DNA of 57,857 nt, from positions 1-57,857 of the forward strand of contig JANNRR010000197.1 of NCBI GenBank assembly GCA_031401675.1. The letters are read 5' to 3'. Positions within the stretch are counted from its first letter, which is position 1. Every line of letters starts with the position of its first letter. The stretch comes from JANNRR01 sp031401675. GTDB taxonomy: Bacteria > Pseudomonadota > Alphaproteobacteria > Rhodobacterales > Rhodobacteraceae. Both the position numbers and the translations under genes were made by a program. The notes beneath the pieces were generated by a model. That model was not told the origin of the DNA. It saw only the letters and a program-made list of their open reading frames with translations, and ran no database searches. Shown piece by piece: positions 42,676 to 51,131 of the stretch.

Positions 42676-43264
42676 AGCGCAGCGGTGCATCGGTGGCGGC
42701 CAGACAGATGCAGGGCTGACCCGGTTCTGCCACCGGTGTGTGCAGCATGTCCTGATCGGCGATTTCGACGTCGCCGGGGCCAAAGCGGTCGGTCTGGTCG
42801 CGGAATGCCCCCTGCAACACCAGGGTCAGTTCCATGCCGCGGTGGCCATGGTCGGGCACGGCGACGCCGGCAGGAATGTAAAGCAGTCGGACCGAGGCGT
42901 CTGCCGCGGTGGGAAGCACGTACTGGCGCACCCCCATGCCGACAGCGCGCCATTTCACCGATGCCAGATCGCAGCCCAGATAGTCGGCCAGCGGGGCCGG
43001 AACGCTGCGACCAGCAGCTGTCGGCCTCGGCACCGACGGAGGGTCGAGGACAATTCGGCCTATCGCACATTCCATACTTCCGGGTGCCATCTGCACGGGA
43101 ACGCACGCCTCTAGCACCGCGCCGCCGACCGCATCATGCGCGCCGAGCCGCGCCCGGCAATCGTCACACAATGACAGATGGGTTGCCGCCACCAGACCAA
43201 AGGCTTCGGGCAACTGGCCGGCGGAATAGGCGATCAACAGGCTGTCGTTCAGATGATGTTTCAT
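42629..43264 (-). CDS. chrR: Zinc anti-sigma factor ChrR
   Basis: This 211-residue protein is a ChrR-type anti-sigma factor that holds the ECF sigma factor RpoE inactive until singlet oxygen or related stress. The N-terminal zinc anti-sigma domain has His4, His29, Cys33 and Cys36 (HLSLCDDC). The C-terminal cupin domain has His139, His141 and Glu145 (DHGHRGMEL) and His175 (MLHTP). From memory the R. sphaeroides ligands are His6, His31, Cys35, Cys38 and His141, His143, Glu147, His177, so every ligand is present, all shifted by two. The gene follows rpoE by 14 bases on the same strand. Confidence 0.93.
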   Translation of the reverse strand: MKHHLNDSLLIAYSAGQLPEAFGLVAATHLSLCDDCRARLGAHDAVGGAVLEACVPVQMAPGSMECAIGRIVLDPPSVPRPTAAGRSVPAPLADYLGCDLASVKWRAVGMGVRQYVLPTAADASVRLLYIPAGVAVPDHGHRGMELTLVLQGAFRDQTDRFGPGDVEIADQDMLHTPVAEPGQPCICLAATDAPLRFSGLIPRLAQTLFRL

Positions 43265-43278
43265 CGTGGGTCTTTGCC

Positions 43279-43830
43279 TTAACTCATATGGTGGCGCAGT
43301 CTTTCCAGCGCCAGTCTGATACGGGATTTGATGGTGCCAAGCGGCAGGCCGGTTTCCGACGCGATTTCACTGTGCGACAGGTCGCCGAAATACGCGCGTT
43401 CGATCAGGTGCCTTTGCTTTTGTGGCAATTGGGCCAGTGCCGCGCCCAGCTTCTGGTTTTCCTCATGCAGCACCATCACATCCGCCTGATCGGGTTCGGG
43501 TTCCGGGCCCCATGTCAATTCTTCGGGCTCGGGGCGGCGCTGCCGGCGCAGGGCGTCAACCCGGCGGTTTCGGGCGATGGTGAAAACCCAGGTGGCGACG
43601 CTTGCCCGGGTCGGGTCGAACATGCCCGCCTTGTGCCACAGCGTCGCCATGACCTCTTGCGCCACTTCCTCGGCCAAGGCATCGGGCGCGCCCGACCGCA
43701 TCAGAAAGCCTTTGACGCGCGGGGCGAAGTGCCGGAACAGTTCGGCAAACGCCGCCTGATCACGGTCCCGGCGCACACGGTCCATGTGCCCCGACCAGTC
43801 ACAACCCTTGGTTTCCGCGACTGTCACCAT
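43279..43830 (-). CDS. rpoE: ECF sigma factor RpoE (ChrR-controlled)
   Basis: This sigma-70-family ECF factor of about 183 residues has region 2 (AAFAELFRHFAPRVKGFLMR, FDPTRASVATWVFTIARNRR, RVDALRRQRRP) and region 4 (LPQKQRHLIERAYFGDLSHS, ETGLPLGTIKSRIRLALERL). It partners with the ChrR encoded immediately downstream. The frame is open from 43932. I prefer ATG at 43830 because a sigma-E-like -10 at 43942-43937 would place the transcript start near 43930, and homology begins shortly before DRVRRDRDQAAF. An internal ATG at 43785 is a further option. It probably activates its own promoter and the divergent operon. Confidence 0.9.
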   Translation of the reverse strand: MVTVAETKGCDWSGHMDRVRRDRDQAAFAELFRHFAPRVKGFLMRSGAPDALAEEVAQEVMATLWHKAGMFDPTRASVATWVFTIARNRRVDALRRQRRPEPEELTWGPEPEPDQADVMVLHEENQKLGAALAQLPQKQRHLIERAYFGDLSHSEIASETGLPLGTIKSRIRLALERLRHHMS

Positions 43831-43936
43831 CGAATGCCCAAATCGGCGCGCCAGTTCCCGCCCCTTTCCAGCATAGAAAGGTTGACGGGCACTTGCACCC
43901 AATTCCTCGACACTGTGCATAGTCCTCAACATCCCT

Positions 43937-43966
43937 GTTGTACGGGCCGGACACCAGATCGGATCA
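43937..43966 (-). promoter_or_regulatory. Candidate sigma-E promoter for rpoE-chrR
   Basis: On the minus strand TGATCC (43966-43961) is followed after exactly 18 bases by TACAAC (43942-43937). The R. sphaeroides sigma-E promoters I recall have TGATCC, about 18 bases, and a TAnnA-type -10. The -35 is a perfect match and the -10 has TA and the final A. Autoregulation of rpoE is expected in this family. Consistent with the preferred start at 43830, which leaves a leader of about 100 bases. Confidence 0.65.
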
Positions 43967-43978
43967 CAACAAAATTGC

Positions 43979-44008
43979 TAATCCGCTCGTGCCCGGCCAG
44001 CGTATCAG
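43979..44008 (+). promoter_or_regulatory. Candidate sigma-E promoter for the divergent operon
   Basis: On the plus strand TAATCC (43979-43984) is followed after exactly 18 bases by TATCAG (44003-44008). This is one base off the sigma-E -35 consensus, with an acceptable TAnnA -10. The first gene of the operon starts at 44047, giving a leader of about 30 bases. It lies back to back with the rpoE promoter, 12 bases apart. Confidence 0.55.
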
Positions 44009-44046
44009 TTTATGTACATGTTCAGGCAGGCAGGCAGGTCCACAGA

Positions 44047-45342
44047 ATGCGTTTTGACAGTTTGACGACCCGAAGGCAGCGCGTTGCCATCATCGGGGGC
44101 GGCATATCGGGCCTGGCGGCGGCGCATCTGTTGGCCCGTAACCGCGATGTCGTGCTGTTCGAGGCAGAGCCGCGGCTTGGCGGTCATGCCCGGACCGTTC
44201 TGGCCGGCAAGTCCGGCACCCAGCCGGTGGACACCGGTTTCATCGTGTTCAACAAGGTCAACTATCCGCACCTGACGGCGATGTTCGAAAGCCTGGGTGT
44301 GCCGCTTGCGGCAAGCAACATGAGCTTCGGGGCGTCCATTGACGGCGGGCGGCTGGAATATGGTCTGCGCAACCTGCAGTCGCTGTTTGCCCAGCCGCTG
44401 AATGCGGTCAACCCCAACTTTCTGCGGATGATCCGCGATATCCTGCGGTTCAATGCCCGCGCCGTGCAGATGACGGGTGATCCGGCGCTTACCATCGGCC
44501 AGTTGCTGAAACAGCTTGGCACCGGGCGCTGGTTCCGGGACTACTATCTGCTGCCGCTTTCCGGCGCGATCTGGTCGACCCCGGTGCGCGGCATCCTCGA
44601 CTTTCCGGCGGCGGCGTTGATCCGGTTCTTTCAGAACCATGCGCTTCTGAGCCATACCGGCCAGCATCAGTGGTACACGGTGCAAGGCGGCTCGGTCGAG
44701 TATGTCCGCCGCCTGCAGGCGCACCTGACCAAGGCTGGGGTCGATATCCGGACCCGCGCGCCGATAGCCGCTGTGCGCCGCTTGCCTTTCGGCGTCGAGG
44801 TTCGGCCGCAGGGCGGCGACTGGCAGGGATTCGACGACGTGATCCTGGCCACCCATTCCGACGACAGTCTGACGATGCTGGCGGACCCCAGCCCGATGGA
44901 GCAGGCGGCGCTGTCGGCGATAGGTTACCTGCCCAATCAGGCGGTCCTGCATTCCGATGCATCGGTGATGCCGCGCCGGCGCGGTGCCTGGGCAAGCTGG
45001 GTCTACAGCGAATTGGCCGGACACAAGCCCGACCGGATCGATCTGACCTACTGGATGAACTCGCTGCAGCCGATCCCGATGGATGATCCGCTGTTCGTCA
45101 CCCTGAATTCCAACCGGCCGATCCGTGACGACCTGATCCATGACACCGTCAGCTTCCGGCATCCGGTGTACGATCTGGCAGCGCAAGCGGGGCGCGCCGC
45201 GATCCGCAAGCTGAACGGGACGGCAGGTACGTGGTATTGCGGGGCCTGGATGCGCGACGGATTTCACGAGGACGGTTTTGCCAGCGCGGTTGACGTGGTG
45301 ACGGCCATGGCAAAGCCGGATGCCCGGCGGGTTGCGGCATGA
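44047..45342 (+). CDS. FAD-dependent amine oxidase/desaturase-like oxidoreductase
   Basis: This 431-residue flavoprotein has an N-terminal FAD-binding Rossmann motif (RVAIIGGGISGLAAAHLLAR), an acidic end of the second strand (DVVLFEAEPRLGGHART), and a C-terminal part of the flavin amine oxidase / phytoene-desaturase-like class. In R. sphaeroides a related gene beside rpoE belongs to the sigma-E regulon. From memory, one such protein (UfaD) acts as a fatty-acid desaturase on the way to furan fatty acids; equivalence here is inference. AGGT lies about nine bases before the ATG. It is followed by four genes with overlapping or nearly touching ends, so it starts an operon. Confidence 0.82.
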   Translation: MRFDSLTTRRQRVAIIGGGISGLAAAHLLARNRDVVLFEAEPRLGGHARTVLAGKSGTQPVDTGFIVFNKVNYPHLTAMFESLGVPLAASNMSFGASIDGGRLEYGLRNLQSLFAQPLNAVNPNFLRMIRDILRFNARAVQMTGDPALTIGQLLKQLGTGRWFRDYYLLPLSGAIWSTPVRGILDFPAAALIRFFQNHALLSHTGQHQWYTVQGGSVEYVRRLQAHLTKAGVDIRTRAPIAAVRRLPFGVEVRPQGGDWQGFDDVILATHSDDSLTMLADPSPMEQAALSAIGYLPNQAVLHSDASVMPRRRGAWASWVYSELAGHKPDRIDLTYWMNSLQPIPMDDPLFVTLNSNRPIRDDLIHDTVSFRHPVYDLAAQAGRAAIRKLNGTAGTWYCGAWMRDGFHEDGFASAVDVVTAMAKPDARRVAA

Positions 45343-46097
45343 AACCGGTTCTGGACCATGTGGCGGGGCGGACGTTTCATGGCCGCAAGGGGGCGGTGGT
45401 GAACGCCTTTACCTATGGCGTCGATTACCTGTTGCTGGATCCGGAAGCTCGCGGCCCGCTGCCGGCGCTGTTTTCGCGCAACCGGGGCAATCTGACTTCG
45501 CTGCACGATGTCGACCATGGCGGTGCACCCGGTGCCGGGCGCGGTGTGGCCTGGGTGCGGGACGTGCTGGCCGCGTATTGCGTGCGGACCGGCGGTCGGA
45601 TCCTGCTGCTCGCCCAGCCGCGGGTGCTGGGGCATGTGTTCAACCCGGTCAGCTTCTGGCTGTGCCACGACCCGGCCGACGCGCTGGTTGCGGTGATTGC
45701 CGAGGTGACCAACACCTTTGGCGACCGGCATTGCTACCTGTGCCATCACGCCGATCTGCGCCCGATCGCGGCCGAGGACCAGATACCGGCGCAAAAGCTG
45801 CTGCATGTGTCGCCGTTTCAGGCGGTCGAGGGCGGTTATCTGTTCCGGTTCGACATCCGACCCGACCGGATCGGCATCTGGATCGATTATTCGGCGGGCT
45901 CTGGCGGACTGATCGCCACCCTGTGCGGACCACGCCGGCCCCTGACCAGCCGGGCGATCCTGCGGGCCGGATTGCGGCGTCCGTTCGGATCGCGCCGGGT
46001 GCTTGGGCTGATCCACTGGCAGGCGCTGAAACTGTTCCTGAAGGGCGCGACCTACCGCCCGCGCCCGATCCCGCCGGCGACGGATGTGACTCGGTGA
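45339..46097 (+). CDS. DUF1365 protein
   Basis: This 252-residue protein contains the DUF1365 hallmarks: VNAFTYGVDYLLLD near the N-terminus, HVFNPVSFWLCHDP, EVTNTFGDRHCYL and KLLHVSPFQAVEGGYLFRF. Its biochemical role is unknown; the family nearly always sits between a flavin amine oxidase and a fatty-acid methyltransferase in stress-related lipid modification loci. Several His and Cys residues (GDRHCYLCHH) could bind metal. The ATG overlaps the upstream gene by four bases. Its position here with sigma-E control supports a role in membrane lipid modification, but this is inference. Confidence 0.88.
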   Translation: MKPVLDHVAGRTFHGRKGAVVNAFTYGVDYLLLDPEARGPLPALFSRNRGNLTSLHDVDHGGAPGAGRGVAWVRDVLAAYCVRTGGRILLLAQPRVLGHVFNPVSFWLCHDPADALVAVIAEVTNTFGDRHCYLCHHADLRPIAAEDQIPAQKLLHVSPFQAVEGGYLFRFDIRPDRIGIWIDYSAGSGGLIATLCGPRRPLTSRAILRAGLRRPFGSRRVLGLIHWQALKLFLKGATYRPRPIPPATDVTR

Positions 46098-47377
46098 CAG
46101 GGGCTGCTGCCCTGACCGGTTATCGCAAAGCGGACGGGCTGGCCGCCACCGCCGTCTTTGCCGCCATGCTGTCGGTCGCCGGACTGCCGATCTATATCCA
46201 CGCGCCGAATTATTTCGTGGACAGCTATGGCGTCGATCTGGCGACGCTGGGACTGGTGCTGTTCGGGTTGCGGCTCTTTGATGTGGTGCAGGACCCGGTG
46301 CTGGGACGGCTGGCCGAACGGGCGCGCGGCTGGCGGCGGCTGTCGGTGGCTGGTGCGGGCGTGGCGCTGGCCGTGGCCATGCTGGGGCTGTTCGCGCTGC
46401 CGCCGCCAATCGCGCCGCTTGGCTGGTTCGCCCTGACGCTGACCGTGCTTTTCACCGCCTACAGCTACCTGACGATCTGCCTGTATGCGCAGGGTGTGCG
46501 GGCTGCGGCGGGGCTTGGCCGGCAGGGTCATGTCCGGCTGGCGACGTGGCGCGAAACCGGGGCGCTGGTCGGGGTGTGTCTGGCCGCGATTGCGCCAACC
46601 CTGCTGGCGTTTGGCACCGACCGGCCGCTTGCCGCCTTTTCGGTCGGTTTTGCCGGTCTGGTCGCGGTCGCGGTGTTTGCGATGCGGGCCGAATGGCGCG
46701 CGGAGCCGGTGGCGGGACCGGTGGCCGTGCCCGCGGCAATGACCGCGCGGACCGGATTCCGGCCGGTTCTGGCCGATCCGGTGGCCCGGCGGCTGCTGAT
46801 TCTTGCGTTGGTCAACGGCACGCCGCTGGCGGTCACATCGACGCTGTTCCTGTTCTTTGTCGAAAGCCGGCTGGCTGCGCCGGGCTGGGACGGGCCGCTG
46901 TTGTTGCTGTTCTTTCTGGCGGCGGCTGCCAGCGTGCCGGTATGGGGCGTCGTTGCGCGGCGTTGGGGCGCGAAACCGGCGCTGCTGGCCGGAATGGTTC
47001 TCAGCATCGTGGCCTTCGGCTTTGCCGCCCGGCTTGGTGCCGGCGATGTCGTGGCATTTTCGCTGATCTGCCTTGCGTCCGGTGCGGCACTCGGGTCCGA
47101 CATGGTGCTGTTGCCGGCCATGTTCGCGGCCCGGATGGCAAAGGTGGCACCAACCGCCGCCGAGGCGTTCGGGCTTTGGTCGTTCGTGAACAAATTCACC
47201 CTTGCGTTTGCCGCGGCAACCCTGCTGCCGATCCTTCAGCTTGGCGGCTTTGTTGCCGGCGCCGCAAACACTGACGCGGCGCTGTCGCTGTTGTCGCTGT
47301 TGTATGGCCTGGTTCCCTGTGTCCTGAAACTGGTCGCGCTGGCGTTGCTGGTGACGACCAAACTGCAAGAAAGCTAG
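46094..47377 (+). CDS. MFS transporter (sugar:cation symporter-like)
   Basis: This protein of about 427 residues is a 12-segment transporter. The early segment LPIYIHAPNYFVDSYGVDLA and the loop LFDVVQDPVLGRLAERAR resemble the GPH/MelB-type branch of the major facilitator superfamily. The GTG at 46094 overlaps the DUF1365 stop as GTGA, so I chose it; no ATG near it is in frame. The R. sphaeroides sigma-E operon also includes a transporter of this sort. Substrate unknown. It sits where many related loci have a fatty-acid methyltransferase gene. Confidence 0.82.
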   Translation: MTGAAALTGYRKADGLAATAVFAAMLSVAGLPIYIHAPNYFVDSYGVDLATLGLVLFGLRLFDVVQDPVLGRLAERARGWRRLSVAGAGVALAVAMLGLFALPPPIAPLGWFALTLTVLFTAYSYLTICLYAQGVRAAAGLGRQGHVRLATWRETGALVGVCLAAIAPTLLAFGTDRPLAAFSVGFAGLVAVAVFAMRAEWRAEPVAGPVAVPAAMTARTGFRPVLADPVARRLLILALVNGTPLAVTSTLFLFFVESRLAAPGWDGPLLLLFFLAAAASVPVWGVVARRWGAKPALLAGMVLSIVAFGFAARLGAGDVVAFSLICLASGAALGSDMVLLPAMFAARMAKVAPTAAEAFGLWSFVNKFTLAFAAATLLPILQLGGFVAGAANTDAALSLLSLLYGLVPCVLKLVALALLVTTKLQES

Positions 47378-47380
47378 CGG

Positions 47381-47941
47381 ATGTCCTTGGTCTTGTTGTT
47401 CCTTGCAGGCGTCGGTCTGGCGGGTGTGCTGGTCTGGTTGAAGCACCGGCATTTCAGCTTTGTGGCGCAGAAGCCCGGCGACTATGCCCGGACCACGCCG
47501 CAGTTCGACCTGCGCCAGCATCTGAACGGCCCCATATTGTGCGAGGGTGTGGTTTACGGCCTGGGTGGCCGCGTCATCTCGCGCTTTGTCGCCGACATGG
47601 ACGCGACCTGGCAGGGACGGGTCGGCACGATGACCGAATCCTTTCGTTATGACAGCGGCAGGCGGCAGGACCGGGTCTGGACACTGACCCTGGGCAATGA
47701 CGGCAGCATCGAGGCCAGCGCGCCGGATGTGGTGGGCACCGGGCGGGGCATGCAATCGGGGTCGGGAGTGCTGCTGAAGTACCGGATCCGCCTGCCCGAG
47801 GATGCAGGCGGGCATGTGCTGGACACCACCGACTGGATGTATCTGATCGAGAATGGCACCATCATCAACCGCAGCCAGTTCCGCAAATACGGGCTAACCG
47901 TGGCGGAACTGGTGGCAACGATGCGAAGGAAACCGGCGTGA
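47381..47941 (+). CDS. DUF3833 protein
   Basis: This 186-residue protein has one N-terminal hydrophobic segment (MSLVLLFLAGVGLAGVLVWL). The body contains FDLRQHLNGPILCEGVVYGL, RVGTMTESFRYDSGRRQDR and VLDTTDWMYLIENGTIINRS, all features of DUF3833. The family is frequently found with DUF1365 and a flavin amine oxidase. Many members are lipoproteins; this one lacks a lipobox and is more likely membrane-anchored. Function unknown. It starts three bases after the transporter stop and overlaps the next gene by four bases, indicating one transcript. Confidence 0.85.
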   Translation: MSLVLLFLAGVGLAGVLVWLKHRHFSFVAQKPGDYARTTPQFDLRQHLNGPILCEGVVYGLGGRVISRFVADMDATWQGRVGTMTESFRYDSGRRQDRVWTLTLGNDGSIEASAPDVVGTGRGMQSGSGVLLKYRIRLPEDAGGHVLDTTDWMYLIENGTIINRSQFRKYGLTVAELVATMRRKPA

Positions 47942-48672
47942 GGGAATGGCAGGGCAAGCGCTATTGGCTGGTCGGGGCCAGCGAAGGCCTGGGCCGCGCG
48001 CTGGCCGAAGTGATGAGCCGTGCTGGGGCGGAACTGGTGGTGAGCGCCCGCAGCGCCGAACGGCTGCAGGCGCTGGTTGCCGAATTGCCCGGCAAGGCCC
48101 GGGCGGTTCCGGTCGATATTTCCGACCGCGCTTCGGTTCAGGCGGCGGCCGTTGCGGCGGGCGAGATTGACGGGCTGGTGTTTCTGGCCGGGGTCTACTG
48201 GCCGATGTCGGCACAGGCCTGGGATGCCGGGCAAGCCGAAACGATGGCGGATATCAACTTCACCGGCGCACTGCGGGTTGTGGGCGCGGTGATGCCGGGC
48301 TTTGTCGCGCGCGGTCGCGGTCATGTGGTGCTGACCGGCAGCCTGTCGGGCTTTCGCGGGCTGCCCGGTGCCATCGGCTATGGGGCCAGCAAGGCCGGGG
48401 TCATGGCGCTGGCGGAATCGATGCATGCCGATCTGCACGGGTCGGGGATCGAGGTGCAACTGGCCAATCCGGGCTTCATCCGGACGCGGTTGACCGAAAA
48501 GAACGATTTCCGGATGCCGTTTCTGATGACGGCCGAGGCGGCGGCGGCCGAAATGTTCGCCCACATGGGTACCAGCCGTTTCAGCCGCAGCTTTCCGACG
48601 GTGTTTTCATGGCTGTTCCGGGGCAGCCAATTCCTGCCGAATTGGCTTTACTACCGACTGTTCGGCAAGTAG
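47938..48672 (+). CDS. Short-chain dehydrogenase/reductase
   Basis: This 244-residue enzyme shows the SDR nucleotide-binding motif as LVGASEGLGRALAE (a TGxxxGxG variant), the HVVLTGSLSGFRG strand with the catalytic Ser, and YGASKAG containing the Tyr-Lys pair. NAD(P)-dependent oxidoreduction is certain at family level; substrate is unknown. It begins with GTG overlapping the DUF3833 stop as GTGA. It is the last gene in the sigma-E-linked operon, which in R. sphaeroides also contains a dehydrogenase of this type. Confidence 0.88.
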   Translation: MREWQGKRYWLVGASEGLGRALAEVMSRAGAELVVSARSAERLQALVAELPGKARAVPVDISDRASVQAAAVAAGEIDGLVFLAGVYWPMSAQAWDAGQAETMADINFTGALRVVGAVMPGFVARGRGHVVLTGSLSGFRGLPGAIGYGASKAGVMALAESMHADLHGSGIEVQLANPGFIRTRLTEKNDFRMPFLMTAEAAAAEMFAHMGTSRFSRSFPTVFSWLFRGSQFLPNWLYYRLFGK

Positions 48673-48714
48673 CTGCCCGTCCCGCCCAAGGACGGCAATC
48701 GCAATTTCAGGGCA

Positions 48715-49857
48715 TCAGATCCGGTGGGTCTTCAGTTCCAGATACTGCGCCAGATGGCCAACCTCCTCCAGCCAGCGCGCCAGCAGTTTGGGGTCATGCG
48801 GCGCGGCATGGACACCGGCGGGGATTTCATGCGCCAGCACCGCTTCGACCGCCAGCGACACCGGGATTGACACCAGCCGGGCCATGGCGGTCCCGCGAAT
48901 ATCGCCCCAGGCATCCATCGCCCAGGTCTTGTGATAGACCGGCTTGCCTTTCCGCGCCGCCCGCAGCGAAACGAACAGCACCACGCGGTCGGGTTCGCCG
49001 GGCGCATAGGCGTGTTCGTGCCAGAACTGGTCCGACATCGCTTTCAGCCGTTCGTCGCCTGCCGCCCCTTGCAGCGTCTCGATCTCAGCGAATACCGGGG
49101 CCCAGGCGTCGGCCCAGCCGTTCAGCCGGATGGTGCCGCGCACGAAATCGCGCACCTTCCAGGCGGGATCAAAGCGGTAATCGGCCATGAATGGCAGTGA
49201 GTCGCGGTTGGGATAGACCTCGAAGCTTTCGGGTTGCGGCAGCGGCGCATCGTAGCGGCTGACCGCATCCCAGGGCCGCGCCACCCGCAGCTCGACATAA
49301 TCGCGGATCGAGCGCGAGGGCGAGCGCAGCGCCTTCAGCACCCCGAGCGGCGACCAGCTGAACTTGTAGCGAAAGGCATTCGAATGCTTCGGAACGCCGC
49401 CGCAGTAGGACAGGAACGACAGTTCATTGTCGACGGAATAGCCCGGCGACGCCCGGTAGTCGGCAACCAGCCAATGCGCCATCAGGTGATCGATGCCGGG
49501 GTCTAGCCCGATCTCGTTCACCAGGGCCACACCGGCGCGCCGGGCCGGTTCGTCCAGCGCCTGCATCTCGGGCGCGATATAGCTGGACGACACGAAATGC
49601 GCACCCTTGCCGACGCACATCGCGGCAATCGCCACATGCTGGTCGGCGGGCAGCATCGACACCACCAGATCGCCCTTTACGACCGCATCGCTCAGCGCGG
49701 CAAGGGCATAGGGGCGGATATCCTCGGTCAGGTCGCCGACCGCGTCGCGCGCCTTGGCGACCGTGCGGTTCCACACCGTGACCCGGTGCCCGTTCCCGAT
49801 CAGCCGCCGCAGCCCCGGCACCGCCGACAGGCCGGTTCCACACCAATGGATCGTCAT
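48715..49857 (-). CDS. Saccharopine dehydrogenase (L-glutamate-forming, LYS9-like)
   Basis: This 380-residue protein has a nucleotide-binding start (IHWCGTGLSAVPGLRRLI), VVSMLPADQHVAIAAMCV, and the family segment LVNEIGLDPGIDHLMAH with the catalytic region. It resembles the C-terminal half of the bifunctional animal enzyme AASS, converting saccharopine to glutamate and alpha-aminoadipate semialdehyde. It overlaps the upstream saccharopine dehydrogenase (lysine-forming type) by four bases. Together they would catabolise lysine, complementing dapB in synthesis. The 3' end is convergent with the SDR gene, about 40 bases away. Confidence 0.9.
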   Translation of the reverse strand: MTIHWCGTGLSAVPGLRRLIGNGHRVTVWNRTVAKARDAVGDLTEDIRPYALAALSDAVVKGDLVVSMLPADQHVAIAAMCVGKGAHFVSSSYIAPEMQALDEPARRAGVALVNEIGLDPGIDHLMAHWLVADYRASPGYSVDNELSFLSYCGGVPKHSNAFRYKFSWSPLGVLKALRSPSRSIRDYVELRVARPWDAVSRYDAPLPQPESFEVYPNRDSLPFMADYRFDPAWKVRDFVRGTIRLNGWADAWAPVFAEIETLQGAAGDERLKAMSDQFWHEHAYAPGEPDRVVLFVSLRAARKGKPVYHKTWAMDAWGDIRGTAMARLVSIPVSLAVEAVLAHEIPAGVHAAPHDPKLLARWLEEVGHLAQYLELKTHRI

Positions 49858-50921
49858 CTTGTCCCCTCCAGTTCCGCCATCTGGCGGTCAAATTCGGCCC
49901 TTGCGTGGCCCCACACGCCGGTATCGGGCTGGTCCAGCGTCAGCAACGCGGGCAACAGTTGCGCGGCATAGTCCAGCGACGATTCCACCGGCAGCAGCGA
50001 CGGCAGGTTGTCGATGGCCATCACATCCAGCGGCGGCGTCTGGTGCACCCGAAGCGCCGGGGCGGCCCAGTCGGTGGCGCGGTCATAGACCTTGATCGGC
50101 GAAAAGTCCGACGTCGGGTCGCAGGCGATGTCGCCGATCACCGTCAGCGCGCGTGGTGCCACTTTGGCCGATGCCGGGACAAAGACCGGGCAGCCGGGCC
50201 GGGCAAGGATGCAGTTCAGGAAAACTTCATGCGCCAGCACCGAAGGAAACGGCCCGCCCTGCGCGGTTTCGGCGATATCCCATTTGGTCACCGCCACCCC
50301 CATCGCATCGCAAAGGTCGGCGGCACCGGTTCCGACCCGGCCCAGCGCACCGATCACCAGAACGTGCGGGCGGGCGGGGCCGGTCGCCGTCAGTTCCGCC
50401 GACAGATCGGCCAGCAGCGCGGCCTTTCCGGGGTATTTCGACACCGGCCCGGCCAGCGCGCCGCGCCGTTGTGCGGCCCAGCATTTCAGGGCAATGGCCG
50501 CCCCGGCATAACCGGCCCAATAGCCAAAGGCGGCGACGCGGCGGCCCTGACCGTCCACCAGATATTCCAGGTCGAACAAGGTGCCACCCCCGGCCCGGAA
50601 CCGGTGCAGCAGCACGCGGCCCGCCGGCTGACCCTTGTAGGCGTGACCGAACATGATGTGGCGGTGCCGCAGCGCGGTCCCATCTTCGGGCAGTTCCTTC
50701 AGCCCGAAGATGATCGCGTCCGGCGGTGCGTCGGGCCAGGAATTCTCCGGGGCTACGGTGCAGCCGGCGGCGGCATATCCGGCCAGCGGCAGGGCGCGGC
50801 AGCCACTGGCCTCGACCGTTACCCGGATGCCGCGTGCCAGCAGGGCGGCGGCACCTTCTGCGGTCAACCCGACACGCTCCTCGTTCGGGCGCTGTTCGGC
50901 ACGGACCCAAAGATGTGTCAT
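49854..50921 (-). CDS. Saccharopine dehydrogenase (NAD+, L-lysine-forming, LYS1-like)
   Basis: This 355-residue protein begins like the alanine dehydrogenase/saccharopine dehydrogenase N-domain (MTHLWVRAEQRPNEERVGL), with DAIIFGLKELPED, IMFGHAYKGQPAG and a Rossmann motif (HVLVIGALGRVGTGAADLC). In fungi LYS1 makes lysine, but in Rhodobacterales the reaction likely runs in the catabolic direction (lysine plus 2-oxoglutarate to saccharopine). It is translationally coupled to the LYS9-like gene by ATGA. AAAGGGG lies upstream of the ATG on the minus strand. The gene diverges from the caspase-like gene across 210 bases. Confidence 0.9.
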   Translation of the reverse strand: MTHLWVRAEQRPNEERVGLTAEGAAALLARGIRVTVEASGCRALPLAGYAAAGCTVAPENSWPDAPPDAIIFGLKELPEDGTALRHRHIMFGHAYKGQPAGRVLLHRFRAGGGTLFDLEYLVDGQGRRVAAFGYWAGYAGAAIALKCWAAQRRGALAGPVSKYPGKAALLADLSAELTATGPARPHVLVIGALGRVGTGAADLCDAMGVAVTKWDIAETAQGGPFPSVLAHEVFLNCILARPGCPVFVPASAKVAPRALTVIGDIACDPTSDFSPIKVYDRATDWAAPALRVHQTPPLDVMAIDNLPSLLPVESSLDYAAQLLPALLTLDQPDTGVWGHARAEFDRQMAELEGTR

Positions 50922-51131
50922 GGCAGGCCCCTTTGTGAATGGCCCCTTGTGCGACGAACGCGCCGGGCTCGCAAGGGATCACGGTTCAGCGGGGAACCGC
51001 CCATGGCACCGCACATTGGCGTGAAACCCCGGCGCGTCGCTGGCAGATGCGTGGACGGTACGGCGCGTGGAGAGTAGTCTGCCTGCAAAACAGGGGCGCC
51101 GCAGTCGCCCCGCAGCACGGAGAATGACGCC

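Noticed and set aside
42685..44046. Plus-strand open frame continuing upstream of the flavoprotein into the chrR-rpoE region
   Set aside because: It is antisense to clearly coding chrR and rpoE and has no homology; the flavoprotein's Rossmann motif begins just after the ATG at 44047.
45320..46093. Upstream extension of the MFS transporter frame across the DUF1365 gene
   Set aside because: The frame is a shadow of DUF1365; transporter homology begins at the GTG at 46094, which overlaps the DUF1365 stop.
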